Positions 1 to 7,961 of a stretch of 64,000 nt of DNA are shown one piece after another. The stretch lies in NCBI GenBank assembly GCA_963846505.1, contig CAWJWD010000006.1:558001-622000 (forward strand), read 5' to 3'. The notes under the pieces were generated by a model. It saw only the letters and a list, made by a program, of their open reading frames with translations, had not been told where the DNA came from and ran no database searches. The stretch is from JACVRW01 sp963846505. GTDB taxonomy: Bacteria > Actinomycetota > Thermoleophilia > Solirubrobacterales > Thermoleophilaceae. The translations under genes and the position numbers were made by a program. Every line of letters starts with the position of its first letter. The stretch's first letter is position 1.

Positions 1-2
1 CC

Positions 3-938
3 GCGCAGGTCGCCGCCGCGGTCGCCAAGGGCCTGCGCGCGGCCGGACGCGAGGCGGAGGAGCTGCCGGTCGCCGACGGCGGCGAGGGGACGATGGACGT
101 GCTCGTGAGCGCGCTCGGCGGCGAGCTGCGCACGGTCGGCGTCAGCGACCCGCTCGGGCGACCGATCGAGGCCTCGTTCGCGCTGCTGCCGGACGGGGCC
201 GCGGCGATCGTGGAGACGGCGCAGGCGAGCGGCCTGGGGCTCGTGGCCGAGGACGAGCGCGACGCCTGGACCGCGTCCACGCGCGGCACCGGCGAGCTGA
301 TCGCGGCAGCGGTCGACGCCGGCGCGGAGAAGGTGATCGTCACCGTCGGCGGGTCGGCCACGACCGACGGCGGCGCCGGCGCCCTGGCCGCGCTCGACGA
401 GGCCGGGGTGAAGAAGCTGCAGCTCGACGTGCTCTGCGACGTGCGCACCCCGTTCGAGCAGGCGCCAAGCGTGTTCGGCCCCCAGAAGGGCGCCGACCCC
501 AAGCTCGTGAAGCGGCTGGAGCGACGGCTGGCCACGCTCGCCGAGTCGTTCGGCCGCGACCCTCGCGGCCAGCCGATGACCGGCGCAGCCGGCGGCCTCT
601 CCGGCGGCCTCTGGGCCGCCCGCCGCGCCCAGCTCGTAGGCGGCGCCGCCTACGTGCTCGACGCGATCGGCTTCGACGACGCCATGCGCCGCGCCGCGTT
701 CGTGATCACCGGCGAGGGCGGCCTCGACCTGCAGACGCTGCAGGGCAAGATCGTCGGCGAGGTCGCCACTCGCTGCCGCCAGTCCGGCGTCGCCTGCCAC
801 GCCGTCGTCGGCCGCAACGACCTCGAGTCGTTCGAGGAGCGCATCCTCGACCTCGCGACCGTCACGGAGGCCGGCACGCTCGCGGCCCTCGAGCAGGCTG
901 GGAGCGCAACCGGCTCGAAGGATCGACTCGGACGGTAA
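3..938 (+). CDS. Glycerate kinase, GlxK/GarK family (5' end outside window)
   Basis: Phosphorylates D-glycerate with ATP to a phosphoglycerate. The frame is open from base 3, before the first in-window ATG at 93, and reads through the family hallmark ADGGEGT (bases 75-95), so the gene starts upstream and 93 is not the real start. Further family signatures are TGELIAAAVDAGA, VTVGGSATTDGG (serine- and glycine-rich nucleotide loop), LCDVRTPF, FGPQKGA and a C-terminal GEGGLDLQTLQGK. In the window 311 codons are visible of a family length near 370-380. Its product would be a phosphoglycerate, the class of acceptor used by GpgS nearby, but a direct link is inference. Confidence 0.93.
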   Translation, partial: AQVAAAVAKGLRAAGREAEELPVADGGEGTMDVLVSALGGELRTVGVSDPLGRPIEASFALLPDGAAAIVETAQASGLGLVAEDERDAWTASTRGTGELIAAAVDAGAEKVIVTVGGSATTDGGAGALAALDEAGVKKLQLDVLCDVRTPFEQAPSVFGPQKGADPKLVKRLERRLATLAESFGRDPRGQPMTGAAGGLSGGLWAARRAQLVGGAAYVLDAIGFDDAMRRAAFVITGEGGLDLQTLQGKIVGEVATRCRQSGVACHAVVGRNDLESFEERILDLATVTEAGTLAALEQAGSATGSKDRLGR

Positions 939-1065
939 CCGGCAGCGTCAGCCGAGCAGACGAGAGCTCAGACCGCCCGGGCCCTTCCCAAATCCTCGAT
1001 CGATCTGTACTCTTTAAACGTTCGGTTTATGTAGTTCGATAGTCACCTCCCGAGGAGGACCAATC

Positions 1066-1656
1066 ATGGAATCTGTGGCCATTCGCACGGCACTCGTGGC
1101 CGTGGCGGGACTCAGCGTCCTAGCCTTCGCCGCTGCACCTGCATCCGCGACGATCACAGCTGGAGCGAGCGGCGGAGCTGTCACCGGCACGTCGAGAAAC
1201 ACTGCCCTGTCCAGAAGCGGGTTGGGCGCCAGATGCGCGACAAGCGGATTCGCGGGCACCGTAGCCGCGGACGGCCTGAGCGCCTCAGGGGAGCTGCATT
1301 TCTCAAACGCTGCCGGCGCACGGACATGTCTGGGGACCTTCGGGGTCTCATGCGACGTCTTCACAAGCGGTGGTAGACCTACAACCGTCACACTCAGATC
1401 AACCGGCTCAACGGCAGGCACCTCCGCCACGTTCACCATCGTCCTCGATGCGGGCTTCACATACGAAGTCAACTGCTTGGGGGGCGCCCTCATCTGCACA
1501 GTCTCAGGACCGCAGACCATCAGAAGCGCCGGCACCCTAAGACAGGGGACCCCCTCCACCTTCGTCGCGAACGCGAGAGGCATCATCTGCGCCGAGGGCG
1601 GACTCGTCGACTTCACCGGCACCTACACCATCAACGAGAGAATCACCATCTCATAG
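1066..1656 (+). CDS. Secreted protein of unknown function, AGA-codon-rich (paralogue A)
   Basis: I do not recognise a named family. 196 residues with a signal peptide (hydrophobic stretch about 10-27, ending ASA around residue 28), then a small beta-rich protein with five Cys (57, 86, 95, 137, 143) plus C174. A GAGGAGG-type ribosome binding site lies just upstream (about 1051-1058). It is clearly homologous along its length to the protein at 58428-59015 (shared GTVA.DGLS.SGEL.FSNA, GTFGVSC and C-terminal TIS). Codon use is foreign to the window: 9 of 11 Arg codons are AGA and TCA/ACA are frequent, whereas neighbours use CGC/CGG. The upstream region (1005-1040) is locally AT-rich and probably holds the promoter. 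The function could be an envelope or extracellular protein. Confidence 0.85.
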   Translation: MESVAIRTALVAVAGLSVLAFAAAPASATITAGASGGAVTGTSRNTALSRSGLGARCATSGFAGTVAADGLSASGELHFSNAAGARTCLGTFGVSCDVFTSGGRPTTVTLRSTGSTAGTSATFTIVLDAGFTYEVNCLGGALICTVSGPQTIRSAGTLRQGTPSTFVANARGIICAEGGLVDFTGTYTINERITIS

Positions 1657-1740
1657 CACGGTGCTCAGGCCGGGACCGGCGCGCATCGACCTGCCTTGCA
1701 AGCGTCTTGTGGGCGATGCGCGTCGCCCCGACGAGTCCGC

Positions 1741-2556
1741 TCAGGCGCCAGCGAGTGTGGAGACGACGGCCTCGTAGAAGCCGTCGCCGCTGCCCGCCTC
1801 GGTGACCTGGACGTTGCCGTAGGCGGCGATCGTCGAGCGCAGGCCGGGATCCTTCTCGAGCGCGTTGGCGACGAGGAAGAAGCGGCCGACCGAGGCGGCG
1901 ACGTCGAGGTCCTCGCGCGAGTCGCCGACGGCGAGGCAGTGCTCGGGCGCGTAGCCGCGGGCGCGCATGTGGACCGCGACCGCGTTCGCCTTCGAGGCGT
2001 CGCTCGGCACCAGATGGTAGGCGTGCGGCAGGCCGCCCAGCTCCAGCTGGGTCTCGTGCGCGCCGATCGCCCCGTTGTCGACCAGCCGCAGCTGACCGTG
2101 CCCCTCCGCGACCAGCAGCTCGTTGGCCTCGCCGGCGTCGACCAGTCCCCGGAAGAGGTGCGAGACGTCGCGGCCGAGATGCCACGGAGCGTGGTGCTCG
2201 AGCCGCCCGGCATAGCGCTCGAGCAGCAGTGCCGGAGCCCCGGTGCGCTCGATCAGCTCGTGCACGGTCTGCCCCTCGGAGGGCTGCAGCGCACCCGTCA
2301 GGAACGTCTCCTCGCCGTCGACCACGAGCCCCGAGCCGACCTCGTAGATGTACGAGGTCTGGCCGATCAGGCGCGCGTCCTCCATCACCTGCGCCTTGCG
2401 CCGACCAGACTTGATCACCACCTCCACCCCGGCGCGGTGGCAGGCTTCGAGCGCCCGCGCGGGCAGCAGTGTGAAGTTGCCCTCGCCGTCTCGAAACAGC
2501 GACGCGCCCTTGCCCAGCAGGGTTCCGTCGAGATCGGTGTAGACGCAGCGCAGCAA
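1741..2556 (-). CDS. HAD-superfamily phosphatase, glucosyl/mannosyl-3-phosphoglycerate phosphatase-like
   Basis: Predicted to remove the phosphate from glucosyl-3-phosphoglycerate to give glucosylglycerate, a compatible solute and a precursor of polymeric glucosides. HAD motif I is DLDGT at residues 8-12 near the N-terminus, motif II/III features include the VVIKSGRR stretch (about 46-53), and motif IV is GDSREDLDVA near the C-terminus. Length (271) fits the MpgP/YedP branch of Cof-type HADs. It lies 10 bases downstream of the GpgS gene on the same strand, so the two form an operon that makes and dephosphorylates the same intermediate. Mycobacteria use an unrelated histidine-phosphatase-type GpgP; other bacteria use HAD enzymes like this one. 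Strict substrate preference (glucosyl or mannosyl) is inference. Confidence 0.82.
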   Translation of the reverse strand: MLRCVYTDLDGTLLGKGASLFRDGEGNFTLLPARALEACHRAGVEVVIKSGRRKAQVMEDARLIGQTSYIYEVGSGLVVDGEETFLTGALQPSEGQTVHELIERTGAPALLLERYAGRLEHHAPWHLGRDVSHLFRGLVDAGEANELLVAEGHGQLRLVDNGAIGAHETQLELGGLPHAYHLVPSDASKANAVAVHMRARGYAPEHCLAVGDSREDLDVAASVGRFFLVANALEKDPGLRSTIAAYGNVQVTEAGSGDGFYEAVVSTLAGA

Positions 2557-2566
2557 GCGGCGAAGC

Positions 2567-3457
2567 CTACGCGCGAGCGCGCAGCTTCGCGTACGGCGGC
2601 CGCTCGATCAGCTCGACCTGGATCAGCTGACCGTCCGCGGTCTGCAGCGGCGGGGCGTGGTCGTCGAGCAGGCGGCCGTCCTGGCGCAGGCGCTCCAGCA
2701 CGACGCGCAGCACCGCGTAGGCCATCGGGCCGAGCTTCGGCAGCGGCTGGTGGTAGTTGTGGCGCACGTCGAGGTCGACCTGCGCCATCCCGGCCGTGCC
2801 GCCGAGCAGCTCGCGCGCGTGCAGCAGCATCGAGGTCTCGATCGCATAGCCGATGGCGAACGGCAGCTCGTCGAAGAACTCGCGGCGCGCGGCGACCTCA
2901 CCCGCGAGCGGCTGGATGAAGGCGGCCAACTCGGGATAGAAGGCGCTGAACAGCGGCCGGGCGGTGAGCTCGGTCACGCGACCGCCGTCGCGCGCGCGCT
3001 CGGCGCCCGCGCCGGCCACGAACGGCCGCTGGAAGTAGCCCTTGACGAAGCGCACGTCGTCGCGGCAGATCAGCGGCCCGAGCATGCCGGTGGCGAAGTG
3101 GGGCGAGAACTGGCGCGTGTCCGAGTCGAGGTAGACGATCACGTCCCCGCGAGCGACCGCCAGCGCGCGCCACATCGCGTCGCCCTTGCCGAGCGCCTGG
3201 CCGAAGTCCGGCACGAGCTCGGACTCCTGGTGGACCTCGGCGCCGAGCGCGGCGGCGATCTCGGCGGTGGCGTCCTTCGAGGCCGCGTCGATCACGAGGA
3301 TCTGGTCGATCAGGCTGTCGAGGGCCTGCAGCCGCTCCACGATCTCGCCGATCGTGTCCGCCACCTCACGTGCGGGCAGCACCACGGTGATGCTCTCGCG
3401 CTTGCGCTCCAGCAGCAGATCCAACGGGTATTCAGAGTGATGGAAGGAGCGAATCAC
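2567..3457 (-). CDS. gpgS: Glucosyl-3-phosphoglycerate synthase (GT81)
   Basis: Transfers glucose from NDP-glucose to 3-phosphoglycerate, the first step of glucosylglycerate synthesis. The 296-residue protein starts with the family-typical HHSEYPLDLLLERKRES, then ITVVLPAREVADTIG (nucleotide-binding fold), GKGDAMWRAL (about 90-99), and the metal-binding DSD at 111-113. The start is a GTG at 3457; the divergent helicase gene begins about 22 bases away, so the two promoters must overlap or lie within coding sequence. First gene of a two-gene operon with the HAD phosphatase. Slightly shorter than the mycobacterial enzyme (about 324). Family call secure; donor nucleotide not determined. Confidence 0.9.
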   Translation of the reverse strand: MIRSFHHSEYPLDLLLERKRESITVVLPAREVADTIGEIVERLQALDSLIDQILVIDAASKDATAEIAAALGAEVHQESELVPDFGQALGKGDAMWRALAVARGDVIVYLDSDTRQFSPHFATGMLGPLICRDDVRFVKGYFQRPFVAGAGAERARDGGRVTELTARPLFSAFYPELAAFIQPLAGEVAARREFFDELPFAIGYAIETSMLLHARELLGGTAGMAQVDLDVRHNYHQPLPKLGPMAYAVLRVVLERLRQDGRLLDDHAPPLQTADGQLIQVELIERPPYAKLRARA

Positions 3458-3478
3458 CCGTGCGTACTATCCCAGTTC

Positions 3479-5749
3479 GTGGCCACCGTGCGAACGTCGT
3501 ACCCCTGGGAGGCAGTGCTCGAAACGGGGACGGACGGTCAACTCGTGACCACCGCCCGCGAGGGCGCGCGGCGGGGCGTGCCGGCGCCGCTGCCGGATCA
3601 TCTCCACCCCGCGCTGCTGGAAGCGCTCGGCTCCGCTGGCATCGAGCAGCTCTGGTCCCACCAGGCCGACACGCTCGAGGCGGCCCACCGCGGGCACACG
3701 ATCGTCACCACCGGCACCGCCAGCGGCAAGTCGCTCGCCTTCAACCTGCCGGTGCTCGACACGCTCGCCACCGACCCCTCGGCGCGCGCGCTCTACCTCT
3801 ATCCGACCAAGGCGCTCGCGCAGGACCAGGCGCGTGCGCTGGCCCGCATCGGCGGTCGCTTCCTGCGCCAGGCGATCTACGACGGCGACACCCCGAAGGA
3901 GGATCGCCGCGCGATCCGCCAGCGCTCGAACCTGATCCTCACCAACCCGGACATGCTGCACGTGGGGGTGCTGCCCAACCACGCCTCCTGGGGCGACCTG
4001 CTCGCCAACCTCGCCTGGATCGTGGTCGACGAGGCGCACGTCTATCGCGGCGTGTTCGGCTCGCACGTGGCCAACGTGCTGCGCCGCCTGCGGCGCCTCG
4101 CGCTCGCCTACGGCACCGAGCCGCGCTTCCTGCTCACGAGCGCGACGATCGCCAACCCGGTCGAGCTGGCCGAGCGCCTGACGGGGCTCGACGTCCAGCT
4201 CGTCGACCGCGACGGCGCCCCGCACGCCGAGCGCAAGATCGCGATGTGGAACCCGCCGCTGACCGACGAGCGCCTCGGCACCCGCGCCTCGCCGCTGGGA
4301 GAGGCCGCCTCGCTGCTGGCGCAGCTGGTCGAGCGCGAGGTGCGCACGATCTGCTTCCTCAAGTCGCGCCGCGGCGTCGAGCTGATCCAGCAGTTCGCCA
4401 AGCAGCGGCTGACCGACGGCGGCCGCGAGGACCTCGCCGAGCGGATCGCGCCCTATCGCGCCGGCTACACGCCGATGCAGCGGCGCGAGCTGGAGCGCCA
4501 GCTGAGCGAGGGCGTGCTGCTGGGAGTGGTGGCCACCGACGCGCTCGAGCTCGGGATCGACATCGGCGACCTCGACGCCGCGATCTGCGTCACGTTCCCG
4601 GGCACGGTCGCGTCGCTGCGGCAGATGTGGGGGCGCGCCGGGCGCCGTGCCGCCGGCCTGGCGCTGTACGTCGCCGGCGAGGACGCGCTCGACCAGTTCT
4701 TCTGCCGCCATCCCGACGAGTTCCTCGATCGCCCGGTGGAGCAGGCGATCCTCGACCACACCTCCGAGGAGATCCACCTCGCCCACCTCGAGGCGGCCGC
4801 CTACGAGCTGCCGCTGACGCCCGAGGACGAGGACGTCTTCGGCGAGCGCTGGGAGCAGTTCGCGCGCCGGCTGGTCAAGCAGGGGCGCCTGCGCGAGCGC
4901 GGCGGGCGCTACCTGCCGCGCGGGCCGGGCTTTCCCGCCGGAGCGATCGCGCTGCGCTCCGCCTCGCCGCACCAGGTCGCGATCGTCGAGAGCGAGGAGG
5001 GCGAGGTGATCGGCAGCGTCGAGGCCGCCCGCGCCTGCTCGACCGTCCACCCCGGCGCGGTCTACCTGCACATGGGCACGCCCTACGAGGTCGAGGATCT
5101 GAACCTGCGCGACCAGCGCGCCGTCGTGCACCGCTTCTGGGGCGACTGGTACACCCAGCCCAAGCGCGAGTCGGAGACCTGGATCGAGGAGATCCGCGAT
5201 CGACGCGTGGCCTGCGGCGTCGAGCTGTCCTGGGGCGTCGTCTCGGTGACCGACCAGGTCGTCGCCTACCAGAAGAAGAAGACCACCGACAACGCCGTGC
5301 TCGACCTGATGACGCTCGACATGCCCGAGCAGCAACTGATCACCCAGGCGCTCTGGTACGAGCTGCCGGACCGGCTGGTCAAGGACGAGTTCCCGCTCGA
5401 GCTGCTGCTCGGCTCGCTGCATGCGATGGAACACGGGCAGATCGCGGTGCTGCCGCTGATCGCGATGTGCGACCGCTGGGACATCGGCGGCCTCTCGACC
5501 AACTACCACCAGCAGACGAGCAAGCCGACGATCTTCATCTACGACGGTCATCCCGGCGGCGTCGGCATCACGCGCGTGGGCTTCGAGCGCTTCGAGGCGC
5601 TGGTCGGAGACGCGCTGCGGTTGATCTCCGAGTGCCCCTGCGAGCGCGGCTGCCCCTCCTGCGTGCAGTCGCCGAAGTGCGGCAACCTCAACGAGCCGCT
5701 GCACAAGCGCGGCGCACTCGAGCTGCTGGGGCGGATGGCAGGGACGTAG
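3479..5749 (+). CDS. DEAD/DEAH-box helicase with DUF1998 Zn-binding C-terminus (MrfA/YprA type)
   Basis: Superfamily 2 ATP-dependent 3'-5' DNA helicase; the Bacillus homologue MrfA acts in repair of mitomycin-type DNA damage. Visible elements: an SHQADTLE Q-motif-like segment, Walker A TGTASGKS, YLYPTKALAQDQARAL, VVDEAHVYRG (DEAH), LLTSATIANP, a helicase C domain with TDALELGIDIGDLD and RQMWGRAGRR, then the DUF1998 region with the four-cysteine cluster CPCERGCPSC plus PKCGN near the C-terminus. From the GTG at 3479 it is 756 residues, the usual family length. GTG 3488 and ATG 3440 are alternative starts; 3440 would overlap gpgS. No Druantia or DISARM partner genes flank it, so it looks like a housekeeping repair helicase rather than a defence gene. 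Confidence 0.9.
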   Translation: MATVRTSYPWEAVLETGTDGQLVTTAREGARRGVPAPLPDHLHPALLEALGSAGIEQLWSHQADTLEAAHRGHTIVTTGTASGKSLAFNLPVLDTLATDPSARALYLYPTKALAQDQARALARIGGRFLRQAIYDGDTPKEDRRAIRQRSNLILTNPDMLHVGVLPNHASWGDLLANLAWIVVDEAHVYRGVFGSHVANVLRRLRRLALAYGTEPRFLLTSATIANPVELAERLTGLDVQLVDRDGAPHAERKIAMWNPPLTDERLGTRASPLGEAASLLAQLVEREVRTICFLKSRRGVELIQQFAKQRLTDGGREDLAERIAPYRAGYTPMQRRELERQLSEGVLLGVVATDALELGIDIGDLDAAICVTFPGTVASLRQMWGRAGRRAAGLALYVAGEDALDQFFCRHPDEFLDRPVEQAILDHTSEEIHLAHLEAAAYELPLTPEDEDVFGERWEQFARRLVKQGRLRERGGRYLPRGPGFPAGAIALRSASPHQVAIVESEEGEVIGSVEAARACSTVHPGAVYLHMGTPYEVEDLNLRDQRAVVHRFWGDWYTQPKRESETWIEEIRDRRVACGVELSWGVVSVTDQVVAYQKKKTTDNAVLDLMTLDMPEQQLITQALWYELPDRLVKDEFPLELLLGSLHAMEHGQIAVLPLIAMCDRWDIGGLSTNYHQQTSKPTIFIYDGHPGGVGITRVGFERFEALVGDALRLISECPCERGCPSCVQSPKCGNLNEPLHKRGALELLGRMAGT

Positions 5750-5805
5750 CCGCCCCGACAGTCCAAGGGTGTCATTTCGAGCCTTTGCTAGAGTTTTGCT
5801 GTCTA

Positions 5806-6507
5806 GTGGGCTATCTACAATCCAACTTTCAGGCGACCCACGCCGAGAACTGCCGTCTGATCCTCGAGGCCATGCCCCCGTGGCCTGGCGCCACCCTCCT
5901 GGACCTCGGTTGCGGGGACGGCGACTGGACGCAGGAGGTCGGCGAGCACATCGGCGCGGACCGCCTGCTCGGCGTCGAGCTGATCGAGGAGTTCGCCGAT
6001 CGCGCCAGTGACGCAGGCATCGAAGTCTCGCGCACGAACCTCGGTGAGCGGCTGCCGTTCGAAACCGGCAGCGTGGACGTGGTCCACTCCAACCAGGTCA
6101 TCGAGCACCTGCCGCGCACCGACGGCTTCATGCGCGAGATCGCGCGTGTCCTCGCACCCGGTGGCTACGCGGTCATCTCCACCAACAACCTGTCGAGTTG
6201 GCACAACGTCGCCGCACTCGTGCTCGGCTGGCAACCTTCGCCCTGCCACGTGAGCGACGAAGCGATCCTGGGAAGCCCGATGTCGCCGAACAACAACAGC
6301 ACCTCCGAGGTGCCGCTGCAGACCCACCTGCGGGTGTTCACCGGAAAGGGGCTTGCGACGCTCGCGAGCTACCACGGCCTCGAGGTCGAGGAGCAGCGCA
6401 GCTCGGGCTACTACCCGTTGCCACCCCGCGTGGCACGGGCCTTCACCCGGCTCGACCCGCGTCACGGCGCGTACCTCGTGCAGCGCTACCGCAACACTCG
6501 CACCTAG
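5806..6507 (+). CDS. Class I SAM-dependent methyltransferase
   Basis: 233 residues from the GTG at 5806. Rossmann methyltransferase signature: LLDLGCGDGDW (motif I, SAM glycine loop), LLGVELIEEFAD with the ribose-binding acidic residue, LPFETGSVDVVHSNQVIEHL (motif IV, typical of UbiE/Methyltransf_11), and ARVLAPGGYAVISTNN. The substrate is not deducible; many such proteins in actinobacteria modify surface glycans or lipids. The DNA just upstream (5760-5825) is noticeably less GC-rich than the surroundings and no strong ribosome binding site is seen, so the start is uncertain. Confidence 0.85.
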   Translation: MGYLQSNFQATHAENCRLILEAMPPWPGATLLDLGCGDGDWTQEVGEHIGADRLLGVELIEEFADRASDAGIEVSRTNLGERLPFETGSVDVVHSNQVIEHLPRTDGFMREIARVLAPGGYAVISTNNLSSWHNVAALVLGWQPSPCHVSDEAILGSPMSPNNNSTSEVPLQTHLRVFTGKGLATLASYHGLEVEEQRSSGYYPLPPRVARAFTRLDPRHGAYLVQRYRNTRT

Positions 6508-6620
6508 CGCAAGCGGCGCCCTTGCGCCGCGACGACTCGCCGCCGTGTCGAGACGCCGGGGCGGCGGTTGGTACACGGTGTCGATACCGGGAGCGACACC
6601 GGCGGAGGAGGCTTGGATCC

Positions 6621-7925
6621 GTGGCGTTCTCCAACGGCACCGGCCCCGGCACGGTCGCCGTCGTCCTCCCGGGCGGCGGCGCTCGCGGCGCGTACGAGAT
6701 CGGCGCGCTGTCGGTGCTGTTGCCGGAGTTGGAGGCGCGTGGCGAGCGCGTGTCGCTGATCTGCGGCACGAGCGTCGGCGCGATCAACGCGGCGCTGATG
6801 GCGTCGCTGGCGCACCTGCCGCCGAGCGAGCAGGTGGCGCTGGCGCTCGAGCGCTGGCGCACGCTGCGGCGCTCGGACGTGCTGTCCTCGTTCGTCTCGC
6901 CACGGCTGCCGTTGAACGTCGCGCGGCTGATCGGCGACGCGCTCAGCATCCCAAAGATCAACCGCGGCAGCCTGCTCGACCCCGGGCCGCTGCGCCGCTA
7001 CCTCGAGCGCAACCTCGACTGGGACGCGCTGCACCGCAACGTCGAGGACGGCGTCGTCGAGGCGGTCTGCGTCGTGGCGACGCAGCTGGCGACCGGGCGG
7101 CCGCTGGCGTTCGTCGAGGCGAGCGGAGACCCGCCCGGCGAAGGCGGGCTGGACTACGTGCCGGTGCGCCTGACCGGCGAGCACGTGCGCGCCTCGGCGG
7201 CGATCCCGCTCGTGTTCCCGGCGGTCGAGGTCAGCGAGCCGGCTGCTGCGGCCGGCTACTACACCGACGGCGCCACGCGCCTCAACAGCCCGATCCGGCC
7301 GGCGGTCGAGCTGGGCGCCAGCCGCGTGATCGTGATCGGCTTCACGCCGCTGGGCGGCGCGTCCCCGAAGCCGCGCACGGTGCCGCCGCACCTCGTCGAC
7401 GTGGCCGCCAACGTGCTCGACCGGCTGCTCGTGGACCAGGTCGCCCACGACATGCACCGGCTGGTGGCGATCAACTCGTTCTTCGTCGAGGACCACACCG
7501 CGGGCACGATGCCGGCCGCGCGCGCCTACCGCGCAGCGCGCGGGCGCCGTCCCTACCGCCGCATCTCCTACGCGCTGATCACGCCGCGCCGGCGCACCGA
7601 GCTGGGGCAGCTGGCCGAGCGCGTGTTCGAGCGCCGCTACGGCGGGCTGTCCGGCCTGCTGCACCCCGACCAGTTGCTGCTGGGACGCCTGCTGCGTGGG
7701 CGCACGGACGCCGGCGGCGACCTGCTCAGCGTGCTGCTGTTCGAGCGCGAGTACATCGACGCGCTGATCGACGCGGGCCGCCGCGACGCGAAGCGCTGGC
7801 TGCGCCGGCACCCTGGCCTCTGGTGCAGCAACGGCGCGCACGACTTCAACATCGATCCGGCCCGCGCTGCCGGCGAGCACGAGGCTGCGTCGCTCGAGGA
7901 GTGGCGCCGCCTGCGGCGCGGCTAG
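6621..7925 (+). CDS. Patatin-like phospholipase family protein
   Basis: Predicted Ser-Asp dyad lipid acyl hydrolase. The oxyanion loop LPGGGARGAYEIGAL sits at about residues 16-30, the nucleophile elbow GTSVGA places the catalytic Ser at 51, and the catalytic Asp is in YTDGA at about 216. The rest (to 434) includes a C-terminal extension beyond the RssA-type core. The start is GTG 6621, ten bases after a GGAGGAG ribosome binding site (6604-6610). A strong hairpin follows the stop. Substrate and location are unknown; there is no signal peptide, so it is probably cytoplasmic or peripheral to the membrane. Confidence 0.88.
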   Translation: MAFSNGTGPGTVAVVLPGGGARGAYEIGALSVLLPELEARGERVSLICGTSVGAINAALMASLAHLPPSEQVALALERWRTLRRSDVLSSFVSPRLPLNVARLIGDALSIPKINRGSLLDPGPLRRYLERNLDWDALHRNVEDGVVEAVCVVATQLATGRPLAFVEASGDPPGEGGLDYVPVRLTGEHVRASAAIPLVFPAVEVSEPAAAAGYYTDGATRLNSPIRPAVELGASRVIVIGFTPLGGASPKPRTVPPHLVDVAANVLDRLLVDQVAHDMHRLVAINSFFVEDHTAGTMPAARAYRAARGRRPYRRISYALITPRRRTELGQLAERVFERRYGGLSGLLHPDQLLLGRLLRGRTDAGGDLLSVLLFEREYIDALIDAGRRDAKRWLRRHPGLWCSNGAHDFNIDPARAAGEHEAASLEEWRRLRRG

Positions 7926-7928
7926 CGG

Positions 7929-7950
7929 GGGCGGGCGACCTCGCCCGCCC
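7929..7950. terminator. Hairpin between convergent genes
   Basis: Perfect 10-base inverted repeat GGGCGGGCGA / TCGCCCGCCC with a two-base centre, just after the patatin stop and before the convergent DUF3352 gene end. Probably a bidirectional terminator; no U-tract, as is usual in this GC class. Confidence 0.55.
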
Positions 7951-7961
7951 GCCGTCCAGCG

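Noticed and set aside
1657..1740. Inverted repeat GCGCATCG / CGATGCGC as terminator of paralogue A
   Set aside because: The arms are only eight bases, with a loop of more than 20, too weak to call.
3491..3504. Second SOS box near the helicase start (CGAACGTCGTACC)
   Set aside because: Only the left half CGAAC matches; the right half reads TACCC rather than GTTCG.
3467..5704. A 745-codon minus-strand open frame over the DUF1998 helicase
   Set aside because: Same cause: mirror frame of a high-GC gene with no signature of its own.
3479..5749. DUF1998 helicase as part of a Druantia, DISARM or DptFGH-linked defence system
   Set aside because: Its neighbours are metabolic, the DptFGH-like operon is 9 kb away on the other strand, and its own architecture is that of repair helicase MrfA/YprA.
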